A DNA stretch of 64,000 bases from CAZGXI01 sp964529715 (GTDB lineage Bacteria > Chloroflexota > Anaerolineae > Aggregatilineales > Ch27), in the NCBI GenBank assembly GCA_964529715.1, contig CAZGXI010000011.1:57350-121349 (forward strand). Reading direction: 5' to 3'. Positions within the stretch are counted from its first letter, which is position 1. Each line of letters starts with the position of its first letter. A program made the position numbers and the translations under genes. Positions 50,666 to 60,617 of the stretch are shown here, in pieces. Below the pieces are notes generated by a model, which saw nothing but the letters and a program-made list of their open reading frames with translations, searched no databases and was not told the DNA's origin.

Positions 50666-52531
50666 ATGAGCAGGTTTCAGCGTCGTGGAACAGGGCTGCT
50701 GATTGCCCTGACATTGCTGTGGCTCGCGGCGTGCACGCCGGTGGCAGCGCCGACGGTCACCCCGTCCGGCGATACACCCATTCTCGCCGATACGCCGACC
50801 CCGGAGGTCGGGGCCATCTTGCCGACGCGCATCCCGCCGACCGCGGGGCCATCGCCCACACCACTGCCGACGATCACGCCGACGCCCTCCGATACCCCGG
50901 TCGCCTCCGACACGCCCACCCCGTCTGCCACGCCGACGGCGACGGCTACGCCGACCGATACTGCTACGCCAACCGTGACGGCTACGCCGACCGATACTAC
51001 CACGTCTGCGCCGCCGACGGCGACGAACACTGCCGGCGTGGGCAATCTGCGCGTCGTTCTCACCTGGGCCACGACCGGCAACGTGGACTTGGGCGTGCAG
51101 GACGCCGCCGGCAACCTGATCTCGGTGCTGCGACCCACTTCGGCCAGCGGCGGCGCGTTCTCTGGCGACGCCAACGCCCTGTGCACCTCGGCGGTGGCGA
51201 ACCCGGTTGAGGAAGTGGCCTGGCCGTCTGGCCAGACGCCTCCGGCGGGCCGCTACCACGTGATCGCCCGCTACCAGGCGGCCTGCGGCAACAGCGGCCC
51301 GGTCGAGGTAAGTGTGGTGGTCAGCCTCGGCGGGGTGGAGGCGCTGCGGCAGTCGGCGGCGCTGGAATTAGGCCAGGAATTCGCCTTCGATTTCACCTAC
51401 AGTGCGCCCGGCGGCGTGACGCTCGCCAGTCTGCCGACCGAACTGGCCTACGGCGGCACGGCGACCGGCACGATTTCGGACGCGCAGTACGAATGGCTTT
51501 ACACCTTTACGGGCGAGCAGGGCGACGCCGTGACGATCACCCTGCGGGCGACCGGCACCGGCCTGGACCCCTACCTGATCCTGCGGGACGCCGGGGGCAG
51601 GCAGATCGCCGTGAACGACGATGCGCCGGGCGGTGGGACGCTTGATGCGGCTATTGAGAACGTTGTCCTGCCCACCGACGGGACGTATACCATCGTCGCC
51701 ACGCGCTTTCAGGGGCAGGCGGGCGCGTCCGGCGGCGGCTTTGAGCTGACCCTCCAGCGCGGAACGCCCGTGACGGCTACGCCGACGCCAGCCGTCACGG
51801 CTGCTGCCAGCCCCACGCGGCCTCCACTGGCGATAGCCTATGGCGTGACGGTGACGGGCGCGATCTCCGACGCGCAGTTCGAGGTCCGCTATACCTTCGA
51901 CGGCGGGCGTGGCGACGCCGTGACGATCACCCTGCGGCGGACCAGCGGCGACCTCGACCCTTACCTGATCCTGCTCAACGCCGCCGGGAACGAGGTGGCG
52001 ACGAACGATGATGCCGAAGACGGCACGGGCACGCTCGACTCGCGCATCAACAACCTGCCGCTGCCTGCCGCCGGGACGTATACCATTGTCGCCACGCGCT
52101 TCCAGCGACAGGCGGGGAGTTCGGCGGGTGAGTTTGAACTGACGTTAGAGCGTGGCCGCCGGACGGGGAATACCCCGATTGCCCCGCCGTCAGGGCAGCG
52201 CCTGACCTACGGCGCGACGGCGACGGGGACGATCTCCGACGCGCGGCCTGCCGTCCGCTTCACCTTCGACGGCGGGCGCGACGACCTGGTGACGATCAGT
52301 ATGCACCGCCGCAGCGGCGACCTGGATTCCCTGCTCGTCCTGCTGAACCCGGCGGGCGACCAGGTGGCGTTTAACGACGACGCGCCAGACGCTGGTGAAA
52401 CGCGCGATGCGCGCATCAACCGCTTCCGCCTGCCTGCCGACGGGACGTATACTATCGTTGCCACGCGCTTTGAGGGGCAGGCCGGCAGCACGAGTGGCGA
52501 TTTTGAGGTGGTGTTGGAGCGGGCGAACTGA
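50666..52531 (+). CDS. Lipoprotein with TPT linker and three PPC-type domains
   Basis: 621 residues from the ATG at 50666 (GGGGAGG site). Lipobox 'LLIALTLLWLAAC'. About 100 residues of Thr/Pro linker follow (TPTPSDTPVASDTPTPS). A beta domain (GNLRVVLTWATTGNVDLGV) has the look of a YfaP-type fold. Then three repeats of about 110-120 residues, each like a bacterial pre-peptidase C-terminal domain: 'YGGTATGTISDAQYEWLYTF' ... 'LDPYLILRDAGGRQIAVNDD' ... 'DGTYTIVATRFQGQAG'. Such domains are found on secreted enzymes; here no enzyme domain is attached, so it may be an adhesin or substrate-binding protein. Confidence 0.85.
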   Translation: MSRFQRRGTGLLIALTLLWLAACTPVAAPTVTPSGDTPILADTPTPEVGAILPTRIPPTAGPSPTPLPTITPTPSDTPVASDTPTPSATPTATATPTDTATPTVTATPTDTTTSAPPTATNTAGVGNLRVVLTWATTGNVDLGVQDAAGNLISVLRPTSASGGAFSGDANALCTSAVANPVEEVAWPSGQTPPAGRYHVIARYQAACGNSGPVEVSVVVSLGGVEALRQSAALELGQEFAFDFTYSAPGGVTLASLPTELAYGGTATGTISDAQYEWLYTFTGEQGDAVTITLRATGTGLDPYLILRDAGGRQIAVNDDAPGGGTLDAAIENVVLPTDGTYTIVATRFQGQAGASGGGFELTLQRGTPVTATPTPAVTAAASPTRPPLAIAYGVTVTGAISDAQFEVRYTFDGGRGDAVTITLRRTSGDLDPYLILLNAAGNEVATNDDAEDGTGTLDSRINNLPLPAAGTYTIVATRFQRQAGSSAGEFELTLERGRRTGNTPIAPPSGQRLTYGATATGTISDARPAVRFTFDGGRDDLVTISMHRRSGDLDSLLVLLNPAGDQVAFNDDAPDAGETRDARINRFRLPADGTYTIVATRFEGQAGSTSGDFEVVLERAN

Positions 52532-52564
52532 GCTGTTGGTTTGGCCGCCTAGAGATCGGTGAGC

Positions 52565-52591
52565 ATGGGGCGACGCGAAGTCGCCCCTGTG
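52565..52591. repeat. Variable-core palindrome CATGGGGCGACG/GTCGCCCCTGTG
   Basis: Another member of the family, directly upstream of the HAD gene. Its read-through caused an upstream false start. Confidence 0.7.
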
Positions 52592-52618
52592 TCTGTGACG
52601 AAAGGGATCGTTTCAACG

Positions 52619-53320
52619 GTGAATTACCAGGCAGCCTTGTTTGATCTGGACGGGGTGGTGATCGACACGCGCCAGCCGGTTGTGGAGTTCTGGCAGCGTT
52701 TTGCTGCACGGCATAACGTCACTATCGCTCCGGCGGATTATTCCCGCTACATTCACGGGATGCCGCCGGAAGGGACGCTGGCCGCGCTGTTTCCGCACCT
52801 CACCGCCGATCAACGCCGGGAATACTACGATTATCTGCGCGACTTCGAGGACAACACGGTTTACCGGCCCGTGCCGGGCGTCAGGGACTTGCTGCTGGCG
52901 CTGCGGCAGGCAGGCATCCCGGCGGCGGTGGCGACCAGCGCCAGCCGTCGCAAGGTCGAGATCGTGGAGCAGCAGTTGGGGCTGCAAGGGCTGTTCGCCG
53001 CCCACGTAACCATCGACGATCTCACGCGCGGCAAGCCCGACCCGGAGTGCTACCGGACGGCGGCGGCGCGGCTGGGCAAAGCGCCGGAACGGTGTATCGT
53101 CTTTGAGGATGCGGTGATCGGCGTCCAGGCGGGTGTGGCTGCCGGGGCGCGCTGCATCGGCATCCAGCCGGAGCCGGACGTGGCCGCCGAGTTGATCCGG
53201 GCCGGGGCGTGGCGCGTCGTGCCGGACTTTAGCGTGTTGCGCGTAGAAGGCGGGCCGGGCGATCTGCGGTTGGCGGTGAACGGCAGGGAGGCGCTGGGGC
53301 TGGCGGCTTCGATGCGCTAA
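52619..53320 (+). CDS. HAD-superfamily phosphatase/phosphoglucomutase-like
   Basis: 233 residues from a GTG at 52619 (VNYQAALFDLDGVVID). HAD motifs: I 'FDLDGVVIDT', II 'VATSAS' , III Lys in 'TRGKPDPECYRTAAARLG' and IV 'IVFEDAVIGVQAGVAAGA'. The helical cap follows motif I. This is the beta-phosphoglucomutase/phosphoglycolate phosphatase subgroup. The physiological substrate is not apparent. Confidence 0.88.
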   Translation: MNYQAALFDLDGVVIDTRQPVVEFWQRFAARHNVTIAPADYSRYIHGMPPEGTLAALFPHLTADQRREYYDYLRDFEDNTVYRPVPGVRDLLLALRQAGIPAAVATSASRRKVEIVEQQLGLQGLFAAHVTIDDLTRGKPDPECYRTAAARLGKAPERCIVFEDAVIGVQAGVAAGARCIGIQPEPDVAAELIRAGAWRVVPDFSVLRVEGGPGDLRLAVNGREALGLAASMR

Positions 53321-53413
53321 ACTTGGGCCAGGAATCGGAAGGTAGGTTTGTGGACAGCGCGACCTTTCTCCAGGCGATCCAGGCAGAGATGCAACCCTTT
53401 ACAAAGGAATACC

Positions 53414-54349
53414 GTGTTGACGTTTGAACCGCTGCCGCGAACCGTCAACTGGCTGCTCGTGCCGCCGATCAAGTGCCAGGGCATCAAAACGAAGCTCGTG
53501 CCGTTCATCCTGGAAAACATCCGCTGGGATGGGCGCGGGCGCTGGATCGAACTTTTCCTGGGATCGGGGGTGGTCCTGCTCAATGTCCAGCCGCCGCGCG
53601 CGCTGATCAACGACAGCAATCCCCACATTATCACCCTCTACAGGCGCATTTACAGCGGCGATCTGACGCCGCAGAGGGTGGGAGAACATCTCACGCGCGA
53701 GGGCGCAGCTCTGGCGGCGAACGGCGAGGAACACTATTATGCGGTCAGGCAGCGGTTTAACGAAATGGCCGACCCGCTGGACTTTCTCTTTTTGAACCGG
53801 TCGTGCTTCAACGGGGTCATGCGGTTTAACAAAAAAGGCGCGTTCAACGTCCCCTTCTGCCGCAAGATAGATCGCTTTCGCCGGGCGTACATCACCAAAA
53901 TTGTGAACCAGGTCAAAGCGATCCGGGACGTGATGCTGGGCAAGGAGTGGGAGTTTCGGATCGGGGATTGGCGTGATTGCCTGGATGACCCTGATGCAGA
54001 CGATTTTGTGTACCTCGATCCGCCTTACATTGGCCGCCATACGGACTACTACAGCCAGTGGTCCGAAAGCGACGCTATCGACCTGGCGCGGGCGGCTCAG
54101 GCTTTACCGTGTGGTGTGGCCCTTTCCATGTGGCGCAAGAATCGGTATCGTCTAAACACGCACATTGACAACCACTGGAAAGGGATGGTCGAGCGGACGT
54201 TCGCCCATTTCTACCACGTCGGGCCGACCGAAGATTTCAGAAACGCGATGGAAGAGGCTTTGCTGATTAAGCCCGGTTACGCGGTGCACGATCCCCAGGA
54301 CGACGAGAGCGTCGAAACGGTTCAAATGCTCTTGCCCTTTGGGGACTGA
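53414..54349 (+). CDS. DNA adenine N6-methyltransferase (D12/Dam class), orphan
   Basis: 311 residues from a GTG at 53414 (AAAGGA upstream). 'PIKCQGIKTKLVPFIL' is the D12-class N-terminus, 'WIELFLGSGVVLLN' the SAM-binding FxGxG (48-52) and 'DFVYLDPPYIGRHT' the DPPY motif (202-205). It methylates adenine in a short target; the recognition sequence is unknown. No restriction enzyme gene is next to it. A short reading frame (53350-53424, VDSATFLQAIQAEMQPFTKE) overlaps the start and may be a remnant of an upstream partner. Codon use is somewhat less GC-biased than that of neighbours, a hint of transfer. Confidence 0.85.
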   Translation: MLTFEPLPRTVNWLLVPPIKCQGIKTKLVPFILENIRWDGRGRWIELFLGSGVVLLNVQPPRALINDSNPHIITLYRRIYSGDLTPQRVGEHLTREGAALAANGEEHYYAVRQRFNEMADPLDFLFLNRSCFNGVMRFNKKGAFNVPFCRKIDRFRRAYITKIVNQVKAIRDVMLGKEWEFRIGDWRDCLDDPDADDFVYLDPPYIGRHTDYYSQWSESDAIDLARAAQALPCGVALSMWRKNRYRLNTHIDNHWKGMVERTFAHFYHVGPTEDFRNAMEEALLIKPGYAVHDPQDDESVETVQMLLPFGD

Positions 54350-54361
54350 AAGATTTGCCCC

Positions 54362-57300
54362 ATGACCTTTACCACGCCCCTGGCCCTGCTGCTGTTCGCA
54401 CTGATCCCGGTGTTTGCTTACATCGGCTGGCCACGCCTGCCCTACCGCCGCCGCCGCGACGCGCTGAGCCTGGCCCTGCGCCTGCTGATCGTGACGCTGC
54501 TGGTGTTGGGCCTGGCCGGCGCGCAAATCGTGCGCGCGGCGGAAAAACTGGCCGTCGTCTTTCTGGTGGACGTGTCCGACAGCATGGATTCGACGGCCCA
54601 GGCCGCCGCGTTGGAGTACGTGCGCGATGCGATGGCGCACAGCGGCCCAGACGACCAGAGCGCCGTGATCCTGTTCGGCGCGAATGCCCTGGTCGAGCGG
54701 CCCATGCTGCCGGGCACAGAACTGGGGCCTATCGGTTCGACGCCGGTCACGCTCAACACTGACCTGGCCGAGGCGATCCGGCTGGGGCTGGTGCTCTTTC
54801 CGGCGGACGCGGCCCGGCGCATGGTCATCCTGAGCGACGGCATTGCCACCGTCGGCGACGCGCCGGAAGCCGCCCGGCTGGCCGCGGCGTCCGGCGTACA
54901 GATCGATTTCGTGGCCTTTCGCCGCCGCCCTGCCCCAGAAGTGATGGTCACGGCGGTGAACGTGCCCACGCGCCTCAACGTGGATGAGCCGTTCGAGGTC
55001 AGTTACACCATCACCAGCCAGGCCGACACCCAGGCGGTCGTGTCGATCCTGGCGGGCGGCGTGACCATCGCGCGCGGCACGGTGAGCCTGCGCGAAGGCG
55101 AGAACAATTTCGTGCAGACCTTTAGCGGCTTTCCGACGACGGCTTTCGTCGATCTGCGCGTGCAGGTCGAGCCGCTGGAGGCCGCTGCCGACGGCTTTTA
55201 CCAGAACAACCAGCTTTCCACCTTCACCGAAGTGACCGGCCCGCCGCGCATTTTGCTGGTCCGGCAGGACGGCCCAGACGGCGACGCGGCGGTGCGTCAC
55301 CTGATCCCCGCTTTGGAGGAGGTCGGGCTGGCAATCGACATCGTTGCGCCAGACGACCTGCCCATCGGCCTGGCCCCGCTGAGCGCCTACGCCAGCGTGA
55401 TCCTGGCGGATGTGCCCGCCTCGGACCTGTCGCCGCAGCGGATGGAGACGCTGCGCACCTACGTGCGCGACCTGGGTGGCGGGCTGGTCGTGATCGGTGG
55501 GCCGCACAGCTACGGCGTGGGGGGCTATTTCCACACGCCGCTAGAAGAGGCCCTGCCTGTCGAGATGCAGATCCGCGACCAGGAGCGTCTACCTGCCCTG
55601 ACCCTGATCTTCGTCATCGACACGTCCGGCTCGATGGGTGCGGTTGGCCCCAGCGGTTACACCAACCTCGACCTGGCCAAAGAGGCCATCATCCGCTCTA
55701 TCGACCTGCTGAACCCGGTGGATCGCATCGGTGTGGTGTCGTTCGAGACGGCGGCGGCCTGGATCATCGACGTAACCTCAGTCGATAACCCGCCTGCCCT
55801 GCAGGAGATGGTTGCCACGCTGCGGCCCGGCGGCGGCACAGACATCCTGGCCGGCTTGAACGCGGCGGCGGCGGCCATTGAGTCCGATCCCACCGCCATC
55901 AACCATATCATCCTGCTCACCGACGGCGGCGCCAGCCCGGAGGGCATTGTGCCGCTGGTGGAGCGGCTGCGTATCGAGCACGACACCACGACCTCGGTCG
56001 TCGCCATCGGCGACGGTTACGCGCCCTTCTTGCAGGACGTGGCGAACGCCGGACAGGGTAACTTCCACTTCGCCCGCGACGTGAGCACCATCCCCAGCAT
56101 CTTCACCGCCGAAACCATCCTGGCGACGCGCTCCTATATCGTGGAAGGGGAGTTCTTTCCCGTGCAGGTGGGCGACAGCCCGATTCTCACCGGCATCCGG
56201 CGCGTGCCGAGCCTGCTGGGTTACGTCGCCACGACTGCCAAAGACGCGGCGCAGGTCTTGCTGCGCAGCCCCGAACCTAACGCCGACCCGCTCCTGGCGG
56301 CGTGGCAATACGGGCTGGGCCGCGCGGTCGCCTGGACCAGCGACGCCACCAGCCGCTGGGCCGTGAACTGGGTCGAGTGGGAGAACTATCCGCGCTTCTT
56401 CAGCCAGGCGGTGCGCTGGACGATCACCGAAGGCGTCAACAGCAGCCTGGAGACGCGCGTCGAACAGCGCGGCGAACAGGCCGTGTTGGTGGTGGACGCC
56501 CGCGACCGCCAGGGGAACTTCCTCAATGGCCTGTTGCTGCAAGCGGCCATTGTGGACCCGGATTTGCAGGCCGAGAACATCTCGCTCTACCAGGTCGCGC
56601 CGGGGCGCTACGAGGCTACTTTCCAGCCGGGCGAGGAGGGCGCGTATTTCCTGCGGGTGGCGGGCCAGCCGCTGCCCGGCGCAGATGTGCCGGAAAACGT
56701 CGTCGTCGCGCAGACGGGCGGCTGGGTGCTGACCTATTCGCCGGAATATCGCCTCCCGGAAACCGGGGTCAACCTGGAACTGCTTAACGACCTGGCGAAC
56801 CTAACCGGCGGCAGGTCGCTGTTCCAGCGCCCGGAGGAGGTGTTCGTGCACAACCTGGCGGCGCAGAACGCCGCCACGCCCTTGTGGCCCTGGCTGCTGC
56901 TGGCGGCGGCGCTGCTGTTGCCCTTCGACATCGGCGTGCGGCGGCTGATCGTCACGCTGGCGGACCTGCGCAAGCTATCGGCGTGGCTGTCGGACAAACT
57001 GGGGTTCAGCATCAAGACGCCCGCCGAGATCACGTCCGAGCGGCTGGGCCGCCTGATGACGGCCAAGCAGCGCGCCACCGAAGACCTGCCGCGCGGCGTC
57101 GGGCCGCAGCCCGACGTGACCCCCGACGCCACGATCCGGGCCGTGCTCGGCCAAGACGAGCGCAAGGCCCCGACTCCTGCCGCGCCGCCTGGCGAGCGCA
57201 CAGCGGCACCAGCCCCGTCGCCGACCGGCGCCGCCGCCTCTTTGCTGGAACGCAAGCGCGCTGCCCGCGAGGAACCACCCGCCCGTGAGCGTGGTCAGGG

Positions 57301-57454
57301 CGAGCGCCCGGCTGTTCCCGCGCCCGGCGCGCCGGAGGCGAAGCCCGCGCCGTCGCCCGGCCCGGAATCCAAGCCCAGGACGCTCACCCGGCCCGAAGAC
57401 GAACCGAGCACCGCCTCTCGCCTGCTGGAAAAGAAGCGCCGGGGACGGGGGTAG
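54362..57454 (+). CDS. Large membrane protein with two VWA domains
   Basis: 1030 residues. N-terminal helices (TPLALLLFALIPVFAYIGW; LRLLIVTLLVLGLAG) as in BatA-like proteins. VWA domain 1 has MIDAS 'VFLVDVSDSMDS' near 70-77; domain 2 has 'LIFVIDTSGSMGAVG' near 420-426 and 'ILLTDGGASPEGIV'. Between them sits a GATase-1-like segment ('YVRDLGGGLVVIGGPHSYGVGGY'). Later 'WQYGLGRAVAWTSDATSRWA' is typical of the YfbK/GATase-VWA group. A last helix (PLWPWLLLAAALLLPF) precedes a long Pro/Ala/Arg cytoplasmic tail. It is probably an envelope complex component. It starts 12 bp after the methylase stop. Confidence 0.88.
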   Translation: MTFTTPLALLLFALIPVFAYIGWPRLPYRRRRDALSLALRLLIVTLLVLGLAGAQIVRAAEKLAVVFLVDVSDSMDSTAQAAALEYVRDAMAHSGPDDQSAVILFGANALVERPMLPGTELGPIGSTPVTLNTDLAEAIRLGLVLFPADAARRMVILSDGIATVGDAPEAARLAAASGVQIDFVAFRRRPAPEVMVTAVNVPTRLNVDEPFEVSYTITSQADTQAVVSILAGGVTIARGTVSLREGENNFVQTFSGFPTTAFVDLRVQVEPLEAAADGFYQNNQLSTFTEVTGPPRILLVRQDGPDGDAAVRHLIPALEEVGLAIDIVAPDDLPIGLAPLSAYASVILADVPASDLSPQRMETLRTYVRDLGGGLVVIGGPHSYGVGGYFHTPLEEALPVEMQIRDQERLPALTLIFVIDTSGSMGAVGPSGYTNLDLAKEAIIRSIDLLNPVDRIGVVSFETAAAWIIDVTSVDNPPALQEMVATLRPGGGTDILAGLNAAAAAIESDPTAINHIILLTDGGASPEGIVPLVERLRIEHDTTTSVVAIGDGYAPFLQDVANAGQGNFHFARDVSTIPSIFTAETILATRSYIVEGEFFPVQVGDSPILTGIRRVPSLLGYVATTAKDAAQVLLRSPEPNADPLLAAWQYGLGRAVAWTSDATSRWAVNWVEWENYPRFFSQAVRWTITEGVNSSLETRVEQRGEQAVLVVDARDRQGNFLNGLLLQAAIVDPDLQAENISLYQVAPGRYEATFQPGEEGAYFLRVAGQPLPGADVPENVVVAQTGGWVLTYSPEYRLPETGVNLELLNDLANLTGGRSLFQRPEEVFVHNLAAQNAATPLWPWLLLAAALLLPFDIGVRRLIVTLADLRKLSAWLSDKLGFSIKTPAEITSERLGRLMTAKQRATEDLPRGVGPQPDVTPDATIRAVLGQDERKAPTPAAPPGERTAAPAPSPTGAAASLLERKRAAREEPPARERGQGERPAVPAPGAPEAKPAPSPGPESKPRTLTRPEDEPSTASRLLEKKRRGRG

Positions 57455-57510
57455 GCCGGGGTGATTGCCGGATGAGGCGTTTTTTACGGAAAAATGTGTC
57501 AGGGCAATGT

Positions 57511-57538
57511 GTAGGGGCGCAGCATGCTGCGCCCCTAC
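57511..57538. repeat. Perfect 28-bp palindrome GTAGGGGCGCAGCA/TGCTGCGCCCCTAC
   Basis: Between the convergent VWA and hisF genes. The best-preserved member of the variable-core family; it could also serve as a two-way terminator. Confidence 0.9.
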
Positions 57539-57592
57539 TACACCTCGACGGTGTCTCGACGATGCGACGGGAACGCGCCCGGCGGCGCGGGA

Positions 57593-58363
<771 letters not shown>

Positions 58364-58446
58364 GGCCGTTTTCTCCGGGGAAGAGATTTTACCGCTGCGC
58401 TATTGTACCTGCCCCTGTTCCCTGGCGGCAACGGCGTGTCGCCTGT

Positions 58447-59808
58447 TCAGCTGTACCGCTCCCACGCCGTCACCGACAGCCCCGCCACGATGCTGGAGAA
58501 GGCGTCTTGCGCGACGACCTTGTGCCTGCCGAAGCGTTCCTCCAGCAGGCGCTGGTACAGCGGGATGAGGGCCGAGCCGCCCGTGCGCACCACCACGTCG
58601 ATCCGGTCATCGGCGATGCCGGCCTGTGCCAGCAGATCGTCCAGCCCGGCGTTGATCTGCGCGACGGTGGCGCGTAGTTGGCCTTCCAGCCGGGCGCGCG
58701 TGAAGGACTCGCGGATGCGGATGTCTTGCGCTTGCATCTGGAAAGCGGAAAACAGCCGGTCCGATAGCTCGATCTTGACGCGCTCGGCTTCCTGCCACAG
58801 CGCGAAGCCCAGGTTGTTGTGCACCAGCGACCACAACGCCCGGATGCGACCCGGCGCGCTGCCCGTCTGCATGGCCTGCTGAAGGACCTGTTCCTGCTCC
58901 GGCTGGGCCAGTTCCAACAGGGTTTGCCAGTCCTGGATGCGCTGCGTGATGTGGCGCGGGAAAGGCCGTTCGTGGTTGCCGAAGCCGGGGCGGTAGGTCG
59001 TCTCCGCGCCGAAGTGCTTTTCCAGCGCGGTGACGATGCGGCGGTCGATGTCGTCGCCACCCAGCAGCAGGCCGTGCGCGGCGATCACGTGGGGCGGCTG
59101 TGCGCCGCCGACCTCGACAATGGCAAAGTCGAGCGTGCCGCCACCGAAGTCGAAGACCAGCGCCATTTGCCGCTGTGTCGCCTGGCGGTGGTACAGGTAG
59201 GCGACCGCGATGGGTTCCAGTTCAAACGAGATTTCGCTAAACCCGGCCAGGCGGGCAGCCTCTTCCAGCGCGGCCTGGGCAGCGGCGTCGATGGCGGGGT
59301 TTTCGGAGAACAGCACCGGGCGGCCCAGCACCACGTTAGGCACGTCGCAGCCCAACTGCGCCTCCACCTGCTGCCGGATGCGCCGCAGCAGGATGGCGAT
59401 CAGGTCCTGCACGGTGTAGTACTGCTTGAAGATGTGGGTGCCCTGGTAGGTTTCCTGGCGCAGGGCCGTCTTGATCGATTGCAGCAGGCGGCCCGGCGCT
59501 TCGACGTCCTCGTAAGCGTAGATCGGCTGCTGGTAGACAATCGGCGAGCCGCCCGTCCCGGCGACCATGATCTCGATCTCGCCGACGAAGCGTTTCTCGT
59601 AGCGGATGGGGCGACCGATGCCCTCGGCGATGTAACGCTGTGCGGCGGCAAAGCCGACGACGGCTTCCTGCGTTTTGGTGATGTAGATCAGCGATGGCAG
59701 CAGGCGCTCGTCCTTGTTGCTGGGGTCCAGGCGAAAGAAGCGATTCTGTTGCCCGTCGAACTGGGCCGCGCTGGAATTGGTTGTGCCAAAGTCGATCCCG
59801 ACCTGCAT
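58447..59808 (-). CDS. Hsp70-like chaperone (YegD-type)
   Basis: 453 residues from the ATG at 59808 (MQVGIDFGTTNSSAAQ, CGGGAG upstream); the longer frame upstream reads through tandem repeats. Actin-fold motifs: phosphate 1 'GIDFGTTNSS', phosphate 2 'ALVFDFGGGTLDFAIVE', adenosine 'VVRTGGSALIPLYQRLL'. It lacks the usual substrate-binding lid of DnaK, as in YegD. It is probably an ATPase with a specialised client. It lies just upstream of the tandem-repeat tract, and is the last host gene before phage operon B. Confidence 0.88.
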   Translation of the reverse strand: MQVGIDFGTTNSSAAQFDGQQNRFFRLDPSNKDERLLPSLIYITKTQEAVVGFAAAQRYIAEGIGRPIRYEKRFVGEIEIMVAGTGGSPIVYQQPIYAYEDVEAPGRLLQSIKTALRQETYQGTHIFKQYYTVQDLIAILLRRIRQQVEAQLGCDVPNVVLGRPVLFSENPAIDAAAQAALEEAARLAGFSEISFELEPIAVAYLYHRQATQRQMALVFDFGGGTLDFAIVEVGGAQPPHVIAAHGLLLGGDDIDRRIVTALEKHFGAETTYRPGFGNHERPFPRHITQRIQDWQTLLELAQPEQEQVLQQAMQTGSAPGRIRALWSLVHNNLGFALWQEAERVKIELSDRLFSAFQMQAQDIRIRESFTRARLEGQLRATVAQINAGLDDLLAQAGIADDRIDVVVRTGGSALIPLYQRLLEERFGRHKVVAQDAFSSIVAGLSVTAWERYS

Positions 59809-60010
59809 CTCCCGGCTGCTCCTTACCTGTCCTGTTTTTTGAAAAAAAGGGACGGCGCGCGTCAGCGCCCGGCGGCGCTCCGATTCTCGCAGGCAGGACT
59901 GCCCTCGCCCGTGACCGGTCAGGCTGCGCCCGCAGCGCAAAAATCCGGCGCGGGGACGAACCATGTTACCAGAAGCGGGCGGCGTTGAACAGGGGGAATC
60001 AACCGAGCGT
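59809..60010. other. Intergenic region upstream of the Hsp70-like gene
   Basis: About 200 bp with no gene, holding the presumed promoter of the Hsp70-like gene (TTTTTTGAAAAAAAGGG at about 59837-59852) before the tandem repeats begin. Confidence 0.4.
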
Positions 60011-60334
60011 CGAACCGCCAAGTCGCCAAGAGCGCCAAGAGGGAGAAGGGAAACGAGAAAAACTTGGCGTGCCTGGCGTCTTGGCGGTTGGAAAACTACC
60101 GCAATGACGAACCGCCAAGTCGCCAAGAGCGCCAAGAGGAAAAACGAGAAAAGCAAAAAACTTGGCGTGCCTGGCGTCTTGGCGGTTGGAAAACTACCGC
60201 AATGACGAACCGCCAAGTCGCCAAGAGCGCCAAGAGGAAAAACGAGAAAAGCAAAAAACTTGGCGTGCCTGGCGTCTTGGCGGTTGGAAAACTGCCGCAA
60301 TGACGAACCGCCAAGTCGCCAAGAGCGCCAAGAG
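60011..60334. repeat. Tandem 97-98-bp repeat, 3.3 copies
   Basis: Units start at 60011, 60108, 60206 and 60304 (the last is partial). Each unit contains an inverted pair, AACCGCCAAGTCGCCAAG and CTTGGCGTCTTGGCGGTT, so it can fold as a hairpin. The partial copy runs directly into the promoter block of operon B. All three frames are open through it, but the translations are not protein-like. Confidence 0.9.
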
Positions 60335-60400
60335 TGTAAAAAGAGGCCACATTTCGGCCAAATATTTCGCCCATGCGATAGAACAAATGAGCTATTCTGT
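60334..60400 (+). promoter_or_regulatory. Promoter/operator block of phage-derived operon B, shared with operon A
   Basis: GTGTAAAAA, CACATTTCGGCC, TATTTCGCCCA, ATAGAAC, ending in GC-TATTCT (-10-like at 60393-60398). Aligned to the block at 7281-7203 (minus strand) it has 52 of 66 identical bases and one 11-nt deletion. The inner AGAAC-AAAT-GAGCT is two bases from AGAAC-N4-GTTCT. The gene start is at 60570, leaving a leader of about 165 nt filled partly by a repeat. Confidence 0.6.
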
Positions 60401-60514
60401 AGATGTATTCCCGGACGCTGCCCGCGCGCGGAACCGCGCCCGGTGGGGATCGCTGCGGCTTTCCGCCAGCAGCCGGAAGGCGAGCGCGGGCGTCCGGGCT
60501 TTGCCCGAATTCAA

Positions 60515-60617
60515 AGTGCTGAGTTCAAAGTTTGGAGTTTGAAGCACTCGTTGTTCCAGGAGGTAGGCCATGCCGCGATCAACTCGAAACTCAAAACTCA
60601 GAACTCAAAACTCGGAT
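60515..60617. repeat. AACTCAAAACTCAGAAC-type repeat at the start of operon B
   Basis: Same sequence type as 4258-4351. Part of it (60582-60615) is read in frame as codons 5-16 of the small terminase-like gene (TRNSKLRTQNS). Confidence 0.7.

Noticed and set aside
60011..60334. CRISPR array
   Set aside because: The units are direct tandem copies of 97-98 bp with no variable spacers and no cas genes.
59963..60542. Overlapping frames MACLASWRLEN... through the tandem repeats
   Set aside because: The frames are open only because the repeat unit lacks stops; the translations are not protein-like.
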